Of a stretch of 64,000 nucleotides of DNA, positions 48,862 to 59,496 are shown piece after piece; position 1 is the first letter of the stretch; the number at the start of each line of letters is the position of its first letter. The stretch is from Diadema setosum. Taxonomy: Eukaryota > Echinodermata > Echinoidea > Diadematoida > Diadematidae. The notes below the pieces were generated by a model, which ran no database searches, had not been told where the DNA came from, and saw nothing but the letters and a program-made list of their open reading frames with translations. Where the stretch lies: contig NC_092705.1 of NCBI RefSeq assembly GCF_964275005.1, forward strand, positions 17,015,385-17,079,384, read 5' to 3'. Both the position numbers and the translations under genes were made by a program.

Positions 48862-49257
48862 TTGAAGGAATGGGGACAGTTTTGGTTGAGATGGGGGAAT
48901 CAGATTTAAACTTTTTGTGAGATAATTAGAAACTACTTATGAAATATTAAAGAGCATACAATTCCAAGGGGAATTCAAACATTATTCAATGAAAATCAGT
49001 TTTAAAGTGACTGAGACATTAAAAAACAAAGTAAAACAAAGTGGTCCCAATAAAAGGTTGGTCCCACATGTTATTAGGACCTCTTTGTTTTTGGATATCT
49101 CAGCCATTTCAAAACCAATTTTTGTCAGATAAACTTTCAATTACTCTTACAATTGCATGCTCTTTAATATTTCATAAGAGGTTTCTCATTATCTCACAAA
49201 AAAAAAAAAGTTGAAAACATGAAACCCATCTCAACCAAAACTATACCACCCCTTTAA
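48862..49257. mobile_element. Palindromic TTAAAGG MITE, family A copy 2
   Basis: The left end GAAGGAATGGGGACAGTTTT and right end AACTATACCACCCCTTTAA are inverted, with inner AGCATACAATTCCAAGGGGA and ATTGCATGCTCT matches. It sits in the intron of the distal duplicate unit only. Confidence 0.75.
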
Positions 49258-49931
49258 GCCTTGACTGGGAACATCTTGTTATTGGGAGGCGTTGAAAAGA
49301 CAAGGAGTTATGGGTAGAGAGCCTGGAAAAGGAAACCACTGTTCAAAGTTAGAAGTTAGAATGAGGAACAGTTTACAATACCACAAAACAAACAGATGTA
49401 ATAGTGGAAAAGGGGTGAGGTTTACATGGCTGCTTAGTACCAAGACAAATACATGTACGAGATATGCTATCGAAAGCAAAATGTGGATATCAAAATGAAC
49501 ATGCATGTGTCAATGGAGATGTTATCAAAACCACCACCTTGATGACAGCCTGGAGAGAAGTTTCTACACTTTGACATCCACGCCTTCTATATTTCCCGTG
49601 CACACATCCTGATGTGTCTTTGCTGCTAGGAAATGGTTGAAGTCACATGCCACGCACTACCTGTGCATGTTATTGTATTCAAAGCAAGGGGACCAACATC
49701 AATCATATCCTATGATTTGTAAAGGAAGAATACGCTGTGGAGTCTGTGATTTTCTGTGATTGCAGATATTGGATTGAATCCACTCAAATGAAAATCATAA
49801 TGCAAACAGAATTTTTGTCCTTTTTTTGAGCACAAAGTGTATGGCAAAGCAGAATTTTTGTTCTCTCAGCCACTTTAAAGCAGACCTTCAGATCTTCTGA
49901 AAAGGGGAATCATTTTGCAATGATATATCAT

Positions 49932-50209
49932 TAGGCATTTTCATATACGCCTGATAAAAATCCAAGCTCGAGATATTTTTCGCGATCGCAAATTAGCGTC
50001 CTATTTCATTTCCTATTCACATCAGCCTGAACATTATCAAATAGCGTGCTAGGTCGCATTAATTGTCCTGCTATTTCAGATATTTCCTGAGTTGGACTCG
50101 AGAAATTTTCTCGATCAATTAGCGCGCTAGTTTGTATTCACATTATCAAATAGCGCGCTATTTCGTGATCGGGTTAATTTCCCAAGTCGGGCTGATGTGA
50201 AAATGCCTA
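49932..50209. mobile_element. MITE family C, copy 2
   Basis: The left end TAGGCATTTTCATATACGCC and right end GGGCTGATGTGAAAATGCCTA are inverted. Inner AAATAGCGCGCTATTT and CTCGAGAAATTTTCTCGA palindromes match copy 1 at 40420-40916. It is shorter than copy 1 (278 versus 497 bp). Confidence 0.72.
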
Positions 50210-50679
50210 TTATGACACTTATCAGTCTGTGTTACAGGTTGATAGGATTACTCCTCTTTTCAGATATACATTTTCTTTTGACTGACTCATGAGATTTTGA
50301 ATGAGCAATAGCAAGTCCTTAAACCTCCAACAAAGCAACTTTGAATAGCAACCTGCCATTTATGTAGCACTGGGCATTGGTAGACTTGCACTCAGTTGTC
50401 CAACTTGAAATGGATCACAACTCTTCATCTCACAGGGCCAAGACAGTCACTGATGATATAACTTCCTTTCCCTGTTTCCCATCTCTTCCTGTGGGCAGCT
50501 AGTGACCATATGGAGACACATGCTCAGGGAATCAGTTGCACTTTGTGGCATTCTGTGATAATCACAGTGACATCTGATAGCCTGGCACAATGAAATCACT
50601 TCCAGTTTTATCACTACTGCCATCTCCCTACAAATGTGACCATGCATCACATCCCCCCCCCCAAAAAAAAAAAAAAAAT

Positions 50680-51098
50680 AGAAAAGCACTCAGAGAGCAC
50701 AGACCTCCGCCAAGCCAACAACTCCTTTCCATACAAGCATGGAATTTCCCAATATAGAAGCCTTTTGTTGCATCATTAATTCCCAGCTGTGCAGTGCCTT
50801 GCCAGAGCAGAGAATGCATTTAGGGCGTATATGTACAATTTGTATGTAAACCTCCAGTACGCACAGCTAGAACTAGTTTACTGACCCAATATGCCAAAAG
50901 ATTAAAAAAAAAATCCTTCAAGCATCCATAAAAAAATCCTGGATCACTGCCAAAATTTAATGAGCTGCTCCTTGTGTCATTATCAACTTTTCCTGCAAGT
51001 TTCAATCAAATCCGTTTGGAACTTTTTGAGTTACATCTATTTTGCAAACAGACAAACCAATGCCGATGATCACTTAACCTCCTCCCTTGGAGGGGGAA
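50680..51098. mobile_element. HINE-like element, CCTCCGCCAAG type
   Basis: The left end AGAAAAGCACTCAGAGAGCA, then GACCTCCGCCAAGCC, has its subterminal partner CCTTGGAGGGGGAACA at the right (imperfect). The interior contains CTTTTCCTGCAAGTTTCAAT and AACTTTTTGAGTTA, then an ACAGACAAACC tail. The CCTCCGCCAAG...TTGGCGGAGG layout is a common repeat in marine invertebrates. Confidence 0.5.
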
Positions 51099-51877
51099 CA
51101 AACGCAAAACTTTGACTAATTCCTAACCACCAGAAAGAAATGACAGAACACCAGCCCAAAAGAATGTTATTCCCTAGATAAGGGCTTGAATGTTAGGGTC
51201 TATTAACATCCACTTACTAGCTCTTTACTGTAAGCACGAAAGGACAGAATTCAGAAATCCATATGAAGGGGTTATCAAAGTATCACAAAAACTGGCATAC
51301 TCATTATGCATGCGCTCATCATGATTCTTCATAAGGATCAAGTCTAGAGCTGTTATACAGGAAAGATCTTATGGGATGTTTGTGCACACTTCCTGGTGTC
51401 TTTAATGCTAAAAAATTGAGAAACACAACTCAGACCATCTTCAACAACTTTGATAACAAATAAAAAAAAAATGAGGGTGTTCAAAACATGTCTTTCCCTA
51501 TTAAGTAAAATTCCACACTTCTGAACTGAAATAAATGAAAATTTCACCATCACAAATATTGAAAACACACAATAAACAATGTGGACAAAAACCAATATTT
51601 GCAGACCTAAAAGGAAAGTAACCTACAGGAGTAAATTTTTGTGGGCTTGGTGATGAAGGTCACCTTTACCAGCTAAAGACAACTATTGGGATTTCCCGCA
51701 TCAATGCCATTATAATATGATCATTTATTCCGGGTAGCCTGTTTAATGTTGTCACTGCTCTATCAGAGAGGGCCCTGCTACTACGTGTACAATGTATCAT
51801 AAAGTTAACCCTAGCATTGCCAGGTATCCATTTATACAGTGGGGTTGAGAAGGATATAGTGACTGGGAACATCTTAT

Positions 51878-51956
51878 TTAACCCTTGAGGATTTTGCAAC
51901 ATGCATTTCTCAGACTCCTGCCCGAGTATACTTGGGACTCGTCCTCAACGGGTTAA
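51878..51956. mobile_element. Miniature TTAA element (79 bp) abutting MITE family B
   Basis: TTAACCCTTGAGGATTTTGC at the left and CTCGTCCTCAACGGGTTAA at the right, each beginning or ending in TTAA. Its right TTAA (51953-51956) is also the first four bases of the next MITE. Confidence 0.65.
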
Positions 51957-52520
51957 AGGACAAGTTCACCTTCATTGACATAAGTATTGAGAGAATGTAG
52001 CAATATTAGTAGAACACATCATTGAAAGTTTGAGGAAAATCGGACAATCCATTCAAAAGTTATGAATTTTTGAAGTTTTTGTGCAGTCACCGCTGGATGA
52101 GAAGACTACTGCGGTGTATGATGTCACATGCGTACAACAATATAAGGAAAATATAAAGAGAATTTCACAAAATTTCATCTTTTCAAAAAAGTACACATTC
52201 CCTTGACTTGTTACTGACATATGTTATGGGTAATATTATTCCCATTGCCTTTAGAAAGAGGCAAGTCAAGTGCTCTTTTATTATGCGAAAAAAGTGAAAA
52301 TATGTTGAATTTTCTTTACATTTTGTTTATACTGTTGTACTCAGATGACATCACGAGCCTTGGTAGTCTCCTCATCCAGCGGTTCCAACACAAAAATTTA
52401 AAAAAATTCATAACTTTTGCATCGATTGTCAAATTTTCCTCAAACTTTCACTGATGTGTTCTACTAATATTGCCGCATTCTCTCAATCCTTATGTTTATG
52501 AAGGTGAACTTGTCCTTTAA
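51953..52520. mobile_element. Palindromic TTAAAGG MITE, family B full copy
   Basis: TTAAAGGACAAGTTCACCTT at the left is inverted at the right as AAGGTGAACTTGTCCTTTAA. Inversion continues through ATTGAGAGAATG / CATTCTCTCAAT, AGTAGAACACATCA / TGATGTGTTCTACT and CGGACAATCCATT. The centre includes CTGGATGAGAAGACTACT and its inverse. Partial copies lie at 37016-37181 and 58508-58975. Confidence 0.82.
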
Positions 52521-52645
52521 GGGCGATGTCACTTGATGGGATTCAAACTCCAATTGAAATTTGTGAGTTTTACACTGTACCACTATACGATGCACTGGCA
52601 AGACAAGAATCACTGCTTCCTTCACATGTAAGAAGCCAGAAGACA

Positions 52646-52903
52646 TCTTAAAGGCATAATTTAAGTGTTGTTTAATACACAAAATGTGAACAATAGTTAT
52701 AATAAACAATTTTCCAGACTAAACCGTATACAGTTACGGTTTATTGAGAAAAACCCTGATATCTCCTTATATTTTAGGTTTTATTGCAAATATTTCATAT
52801 GGTAGGATGTTTTATGATACAACAGACCTACACATATGCATTAAATATGAAATCTTGAAAATTTTTGAAATCACTGCTCCCAAAGGTAAACTGGACCTTT
52901 AAT
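52646..52903. repeat. Possible TTAAAGG-ended dispersed repeat
   Basis: TTAAAGG occurs at the left and CCTTTAA at the right of an AT-rich block containing CGTATACAGTTACGGTTTAT. Only the terminal 7 bp are inverted, so element status is weak. Confidence 0.33.
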
Positions 52904-53530
52904 AGGCAATCCCATCCTGCCCCTCTCAGCTGGGCTGTGAAAGCAAGGCAGGCAAGCAAGCCTTCCTGTGAAAGCAAGGCAGGCTAGAAATAGGATATCC
53001 CTACACACCCATTACACATTCCAGTTGCTGCATTGTACAGCTGATATCACTTTCTATACATGTATCAATGACCACAACAAAGCTGCCAATCTTGAGGTTC
53101 ACAGCACTATACGCACAAATGGGAGTGACATGTGAAAACACTGGACTTTGTATCAACGTCCAATACAGTACTTCACAATTACCTCATTATCAAAAACACT
53201 AGGACCGCTGTTGATATTGCAGTTTGTTTTTCCTCTGTGAAAAAAACAAGACAAAAAACAAAAAACACCCACACCAAACCAAACCAAACACTAAAACCAA
53301 GACCAAACTTTTGGAAGGAATGTTTATTCGACTAAACAGAAACAGTTGGCAGGAATACTCAAGTAATTTGATTTCAGAACACAATCTCTCTTTACACTTC
53401 AGTACTAAAAACTAGAACCAACAAAAATCTACATCTGCAATAGATATAATTATCACTTCACACAAAGAAACATAGCTATCTGGACATTTAGAGAAATCAG
53501 TAAAGTCAGTATTCCCTGGACCGGAGTTTA

Positions 53531-53754
53531 CTGTATAAAGCTGTAATTTTTGTGAGGGTTTAATTTTCACAAATTTTTCAAATCACTGTTGGATCCCGAA
53601 TTTAACAATTCATGCAGAAATGTTGCCACTCTCTAGGCTTATAGTGCAGTTACGATTGCATCCGCATGAATTCGCGAAAACAACATCTCACAAAAATGTC
53701 TGTGACCTCCTCACTTGCATAAATATTTGTATGCGAAAATAACAGCTTATACAG
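53531..53754. mobile_element. TA-target MITE, CTGTATAAGCTG type (224 bp)
   Basis: CTGTATAAAGCTGTAATTTT at the left matches the inverse of GCGAAAATAACAGCTTATACAG at the right (read in two pieces). TA flanks both sides (53529-53530 and 53755-53756). The interior has GCATGAATTCGCGAAAA words. It belongs to the same broad type as the 10618 fragment. Confidence 0.7.
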
Positions 53755-54639
53755 TATAACATGAGCAACATAAATAACTTTATCACATTCTGAATTCACA
53801 TGTGAGAATTGTTCTGATAACAGTATGGGAAGCCAAGTACCAGCTCTTTTCCCTTGACAGATTGGGACATCCGAAACCCCAGTAATTTATGACTTATGTA
53901 AACTGTACACATCAGGTTGAATAGCAATCATACAACTGAGTAATCCGAGTATTGAGGACATACGTACAAATCTGCAGTGAGTCAAAGGATCATGAATACA
54001 AGAGCCAATATCTGTCACACACATGTACATACACACATGTACACATATTCACAAACACGACTATGTACACTCCACCGAAGAGTGTAAAATGATCGTACAG
54101 AATTCTGTGATATTGTATTGATGCATAGCACACTCAAATCCTTCTTACTCACTTGATCCATATCCAACAACCATCCCATCAAGCTATGCGAGTTTACCAC
54201 AAAGCCACTTCTCTCTTTTTCTCTCTGATTGATATGATAATAATATTAGTGTGCTTCATGATTTTTTTTTTCTTTAAGGCATCCACAGAATCTGAATAAT
54301 CTGCACACTCACCAACATTGCTCAAGTATAGGCAATAAATCCCCTCTCTTCCCTCTGACAAAAATTGTATAAAAAATAATAACACAATGTAATGCATGAC
54401 TGAAGACAATATTACAGCCTACTGTTCAAAGTCAATCATTGTTCTAGCTCAGGCAATATATTCTGCTTTCACCATCCAGCCCAACATATTGAATATTATA
54501 TTGCATGATGCAATGGCATACACTGCTCTTGCCAATGACAACGACAATGGGTGAATGTGTGTGGTGATGGACATCTCTGGGAACCTGCTGCTGAAATGAA
54601 GGATGAAATGTGTACAGTATGAGTGAACTTTGACCTAAC

Positions 54640-54826
54640 CTGTTCTTGCTCTATCCGTGGCATGACCTTGGTGAGAAAGATGTTCCACCAAGTTTGCACG
54701 TATTTGAAGTCGTGTGCCACGCTGGAGTCTGGCGGCGGGGACAGGACTCTGGTCTGTGTGTTGTACCTGAACATCCACGGCTTGGTTCTGCCTATGAAAT
54801 GGACTATCTTCACATCATTACCGAAC
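54640..54826 (-). CDS. GYG1: Glycogenin, exon with HFIGRxKPW motif
   Basis: This exon covers the end of the GT8 catalytic domain. It reads FGNDVKIVHFIGRTKPWMFR, then YNTQTRVLSPPPDSS, then HDFKYVQTWWNIFLTKVMPR, then IEQEQ, aligning with human FGASAKVVHFLGRVKPWNY and FLILWWNIFTTNVLP. The histidine of VHF contributes to divalent-metal and UDP-glucose binding in the family. Minus-strand acceptor TCTCTCCTCAG ends at 54827; donor GAACAG|GTTAGG begins at 54639. It enters in phase 2 and leaves in phase 0 over 187 bp. Joined to the upstream exon it gives LPAFVRFGNDVKIVHF without a gap, in register with the human protein. Confidence 0.96.
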
Positions 54827-55554
54827 CTGAGGAGAGAGAAGAGACACAAACAAGAAGAAAAACAAAACAAACACAGAATGCAGAGTGAGTCACACATGAG
54901 GGAAAAAACACTTTGAAGCTTTACCTATATAAAGTACATGAAATGGGAGAATAAAGTATCATGCATACAGTCTATCGTTGGTGGAGAATGAGAAGGGCGT
55001 AAGTTGTCTTGAGCCCTATGGGTTTAGTGGCAACTTTACACGTGTACAAGCCTTCTCATTCTCATCCAACGATATGTACGTGGAGCGCTCATACACATTG
55101 CACATATGCAGAAGCTCGTGTCCATAAACACATAACACTACCATAGTAAATAGAATATTTGGCGCAAGTTTTCCATTTGTCTGTGAATGATGCTGAACCT
55201 TCCAATTTTCTCCTCCATTCTTATGTGTGAGAAACTTAAAGCTTTCCAACAGACGATTTTGTAACAGTTCCCCCCCCCCCCCCCAACCAAATGTCGGATA
55301 CCTGAACTCGGGCTTCATTCCAGTCAAATTCACTTTGTAGATTTACTTGCCATGTCATCATTCCCTCAATATCTATGGCAGTAGAGTTGGGACAGATCCT
55401 TACAAATGAGGGCACCAAACAAGTTTATGTGGACAAAAATACCTGATTATAAAAAACACACAATCAAACAAACATTTTACAGCTTACAGGAAGTGCAGTC
55501 TTTTGGCTGCAAAATAACACTAAATACAAATGAATAACGTTTAATATATAGCGC

Positions 55555-55945
55555 TTAAAGGGTGTCTACAGTTCTGGTCGAGGTGAGGATTTAGCTTTTA
55601 ACGTTTTGCGAGATATTCAGAAACCACTCTATGAGATGGCAAAGAGCATGCAATTCTAAGGGGTATCAAAAGTTTATTTGATGAAAATCGGTTTTGAAAT
55701 GACTGAGATATCCAAAAACAAGGTGAAACAAAGAGATCCTAATAAAGTTGTGGCCTGTCGCCTTTTATTATTATCACTTTTTTTTGATATCTCAGCCATT
55801 TGAAAACCAATTTTCATCAAATAAACGTTGAATCCTTCTTAAAATTACATGCTCTTTCATATTTCATAAGAGGTTTCTCATTATCTCACTTAAGAATGTT
55901 CAAAACATGAATCCCCACCTCAACCAATACTGTACAGTCCCTTAA
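55555..55945. mobile_element. Palindromic TTAAAGG MITE, family A copy 3
   Basis: TTAAAGGGTGTCTACAGTTC at the left and CCAATACTGTACAGTCCCTTAA at the right (read in pieces) are inverted, as are GAGATATTCAGAAACC and AGCATGCAATTC with their partners. Its last TTAA (55942-55945) coincides with the start of the TTAA element that follows. Confidence 0.8.
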
Positions 55946-56721
55946 CCCTATTCTAACTGGGGGGGGGGTCAAATTGACCCCCCCCCTCGACGTTTCGCGC
56001 CACGATTCCGCAACGCGCAAAGATTTTGCCGCGTCGTTTCATGACTTTTTGCATTTGAGTCTCCCGCATATTTTGAGACCAAATTTGCGACGTTCGGGTA
56101 AACAGTTCTGAAGTTATGCAATGTTTTGCATATGCATGTCAACCCGAAAACCGCTCAAATTCATGATTTCATGTGTAAATCCAATGCAAACTGTGGTTTT
56201 TTGTTTAATTGATATAAATTAGATTATTTCAACTTTTAACCATTAAAATAAATCAATTCTAATGTAGATAAGCTTGAAAAAGTGCCTCCAACAAATTTTG
56301 GCAAAAAAACAATAGAAAACAAAAGATCGAAAAAACAATAAAATACATAAGAAATTAACAAAACAATAAAAAACAAAAGAAAATGATTTTGATTGCGCTA
56401 TTTTTTTACAAGAAAATTGTTTGATGTGTCTTGAGGAACTCTGACACAAAAATTTAATAATCCTTCAGTCTTTTTGATGGAGTTATAGGTGAAAATATGA
56501 CTTCATGCGTTAATTTGCATAATTAATTTATTAAAAAATATGAAATCAAAATTTTTTTATTGTATGATCATGTAATCTTATAGTTGACATCCGGCTCTAT
56601 GTTCAGGCAAAATTTTGCGGCGATCGCGCGATCGGTGGCCGAGATCTGAAGGGGGGGTCAAATTGACCCCCCCCCCCCAGTAAAAACTTGGTCTCAAATA
56701 GCCCAGTTAGAATAGGGTTAA
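55942..56721. mobile_element. PiggyBac-like TTAA MITE, copy 1 (780 bp)
   Basis: TTAACCCTATTCTAACTGGG at the left matches the inverse of CAGTTAGAATAGGGTTAA at the right. TTAA duplication and a CCCTA terminus are diagnostic of the piggyBac type. Just inside, a G run, TCAAATTGA and a C run form a second inverted block at each end. The interior carries an AT-rich core shared with 61934-62730. No transposase frame. Confidence 0.82.
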
Positions 56722-57117
56722 ATACTGATGTTTCTAAGCATATAAAGACTAAATAAAGGGACCTTCAAACAAATCTGAGCCTATATTTGAGAATGATGTA
56801 TAAAACGATAGCACAACCTCCTCTGCATTCCACAGAAATGTTAAGATTGGATATTTTTTGAATGGTCACTAATAAAGGTAAAATTTGTAGCTCTTAAATG
56901 CTAATGAACAACCTCCACTATACAATGAGAGAGATAGTTTTGAGTCCTTTCTGAAGGACTAGGCAGTGGGGTAAAGTGCCTTGCATGAGAGCGTGACTGC
57001 CACGGTTACCAAGTAGGAGCCAGCTAGAGCCCACATGAAGAAGACCCTGCGGTTCATATCCACTGGGTGATAGTGGATATTGTTCACATTAATTCTACCC
57101 ATCATATTTAACTCTTT

Positions 57118-57589
57118 ATGTGCCATGGTGGAAACCCCCTGTGTGCCACATTATTCTCAGACACCAACCTAGTCATGCTTTGAGAAAACACTCTGTTTTT
57201 CAAATCTATGTAACTTCTTTAGATTTCTGTTAAGCTAGATGTGAAGTGAGCAAAGTTGTAGAGAAAATGCCAAAGTTTGCTTTGATGAAAATTGTATGAC
57301 AAATCCATGATTATTTTTCTTTGAAATGACACGTAGCTACATTACTGTAAAGGAATGATTTTTGCACACAAAACAGTGACAGAAACTTAGAATTTACGCG
57401 CAAATCTATTGGGGAATATGCAAGCTTTATGCAAGACGAACAAAGTGCGAGACAGAATGTTTTCATTGTACTGCGGCATTTGGCGATTTATCGATCATTT
57501 TGGACAGGTTTGTAGGTTTGAGCAGAATATGCAAAGTTGGCACGCCATCCACTGAGGCGGACGTGTGAACGTGGCGCATAAAGAGTTAA
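57118..57589. mobile_element. PiggyBac-like TTAA MITE, second family (472 bp)
   Basis: TTAACTCTTTATGTGCCA at the left is inverted at the right as TGGCGCATAAAGAGTTAA with one mismatch, both including TTAA. The interior is non-coding. The right end lies only 44 bp from the donor side of the glycogenin exon at 57634. Confidence 0.78.
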
Positions 57590-57633
57590 ACAAGGTGTGT
57601 TCCTGGCAATCTGTACAGGTCCTGGAGCAATAC

Positions 57634-57760
57634 CTCACGAATGCAGGTAGGTAGGAGTAGCTAGTGGAAGAGGTCATGTTGTAGACGAAGGGTATGTGTC
57701 TGCTGATATCTGACGTTGCCCAGCCACTGAAGAATGTGTTCAACAGCCCTTGATCCCCAC
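57634..57760 (-). CDS. GYG1: Glycogenin, catalytic exon with GGDQG and Tyr acceptor region
   Basis: Glycogenin primes glycogen synthesis by glucosylating its own tyrosine from UDP-glucose; it is a cytosolic GT8 enzyme. This exon reads [20 protein letters not shown], then [20 protein letters not shown], then FVR, against human GGDQGILNTFFSSWATTDIR and YNLSSISIYSYLPAF. The catalytic Asp of GGDQG is present, and the tyrosine of YSYLPAF (codon 57657-57659) corresponds to the human Tyr195 acceptor region. Minus-strand acceptor TTCCACCAG ends at 57761 and donor GTGAG|GTATTG begins at 57633; phase 1 in, phase 2 out. The upstream catalytic exons, including the DxD motif, are not in the window. Confidence 0.96.
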
Positions 57761-58507
57761 CTGGTGGAAAACAAACAATGATAGCTTGAACAGAAGGTCA
57801 TCACTGCCATTTTGAGGTTTAATTTAACAGACAAGCGAATCAAAGGTAATAAATGGTATAGTCTTTATAGCATCTGTGGTGTTAGTACTGTTCTTCCAAG
57901 AGGGTTTTTTTTTCCTGATTTTTTTTTCCTGAATTTTCCTGGTATCGCATCGCAATTTGCTATGCATCTTTACACCATTGCTACACAAACTATCTTTTTG
58001 TGTAGCAGCTTTCTTCCATAGAGCGTACAGGATATCATTTGAAATATTGCACATCAGGTAAAATTGCTAATCAAATTTGAGTAGGAAGATTATTCCCTGG
58101 GGTCCTGTCATAGCAATGATGGCAGTTCTGCATGGTACTCATTTTTACCCTAGGTTAAGCAGTACTTTGCAGTTGAAATACCATGCCAGGCCTTAACTTT
58201 CATCATTTTGAGGGGCCAAAACCTTTTGGGCCCCCAAAAAGCATTGTATTTATATGGGCTTCAAGACCTATAAATATAGGCATCAAAGACCATAATCTTT
58301 GGTACAAAGACTAAAGTGTCACACTGCTGTGATGATATTTAATAGTTCTCTCTATCTCTCTCTATCCCTCTGTCACTCAACACTATCACAAGTGGAGCTG
58401 TGCTTGACCTTTGGTGACCCCTGGGTGTTGCAGTGAGTAGTGAATTACAACATACAGTGCAGAGACTTACATTGTATCTCATCTCTGTATCAGATTTCAC
58501 TGCAATC

Positions 58508-58975
58508 TTAAAGGAAACCCAAACCCAAACAGCAATGTGGATTGAATTAAAGCAGCAACATTAGTAGAACATATCAGTGAAAGTTTCAGGAAAATCAGAC
58601 AATCAACACAAAAGTCGTGAATTCTTAAACTTTTGGTGTTGGAACCACTGGATGAGGAGATTACTAGAGGTTATGGCGTCATGTGTGGACAACAACTTTA
58701 AAGAAAATACTTGGTATAAAGGGAATTCCACAAAAATTAATTTTTCATGAAAATTACACATTTCATCAACTTGATAATGACATATAGTTAAAAGTAGCAA
58801 TTATTCCCCCTGCTTTCTGAGAGTGGTTGGTCAAGTGCTCTTTCATTATGCTAGAAAAGTGAATTTTTGTGGAATTTTCTTTATATTTTCTTTATATTGT
58901 TATACCTTTCTTTATATTGTTATATACCTCTAGAAGTCTCCTCATCCCTAATGTACAACTAGAAGCACTCACTTC
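58508..58975. mobile_element. MITE family B, partial copy
   Basis: It starts TTAAAGGAAACCCAAACC, then carries GCAACATTAGTAGAACATAT, GTTTCAGGAAAATCAGACAAT and CCACTGGATGAGGAGA, matching the left half of 51953-52520. The right part has GTGCTCTTTCATTATGC, but the terminal right arm is missing. Confidence 0.65.
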
Positions 58976-59496
58976 TTAAAGGGACTGTACGGTACTGGTT
59001 GAGGTGGGGATTTATATTTTGAACATTCCTAAGTGAGATAATGAGAAACCTCATATAAAATATGAAACAGCGTGTAATTCTAAGAAGGATTCAACGTTTA
59101 TTTGATGAAAATTGGTTGTCAAATGGCTGAGATATGCAACAAAGCGATAATGATAAAAGGTGACAGGCCACGCCGTTTATTAGAATCTCTTTGTTTCACC
59201 TTGTTCTTGGATATCTCAGCCATTTCAAAACTGCTCTTTGACATCTCATAGAGTGGTTTCTGAATATCTTGCAAAACGTTAAAAGCTAAATCCTCACCTC
59301 GACCAGAACTGTACACATCCTTTAATGCTTTCTGAAAGTGGTTAGTCAAGTGCTCTTTCATTATGCTAGAAAAGTGAATTTTTGTGGAATTTTCTTTAGT
59401 TATATTTTCTTTACATTGTTATACCTTTCTTTATATTGTCATACCTCTAGAAGTCTCCTCATCCCTAATGTACAACTAGAAGCACTCACTTCTTAA
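58811..59496. repeat. 165-bp direct repeats flanking a MITE
   Basis: The block from TGCTTTCTGAGAGTGGTTGG (58811) to AGAAGCACTCACTTCTTAA (58979) recurs from TGCTTTCTGAAAGTGGTTAG (59326) to AGCACTCACTTCTTAA (59496) with few differences. The family A MITE 58976-59325 sits exactly between them. Confidence 0.8.
58976..59325. mobile_element. Palindromic TTAAAGG MITE, family A copy 4
   Basis: TTAAAGGGACTGTACGGTAC at the left and AACTGTACACATCCTTTAA at the right are inverted, and the GAGGTGGGGATTTA / TAAATCCTCACCTC and AAACCTCATATAAAATATGA arms match the other copies. TTAA is at both ends. Confidence 0.8.

Larger units (their letters stand above)
45640..49760. repeat. Tandem segmental duplication of about 2.1 kb containing a linker exon
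   Basis: Two consecutive units, roughly 45640-47735 and 47736-49760, align by eye. Examples are AACAGAAAACATTCAAA (45774 and 47848), the 246-bp exons, ATTATTTGGTGACTT-like sequence after each exon, AAGACAAGG/AGAGCC near 47092 and 49298, and CACACATCCTGATxTG near 47401 and 49603. Introns have diverged substantially, whereas the exons are almost identical. Only the distal unit contains the MITE at 48862-49257, so that insertion followed the duplication or was lost from one copy. Confidence 0.8.

Noticed and set aside
54623-54916. Plus-strand frames across 54.6-54.9 kb
   Set aside because: Antisense shadows of the glycogenin HFIGRxKPW exon.
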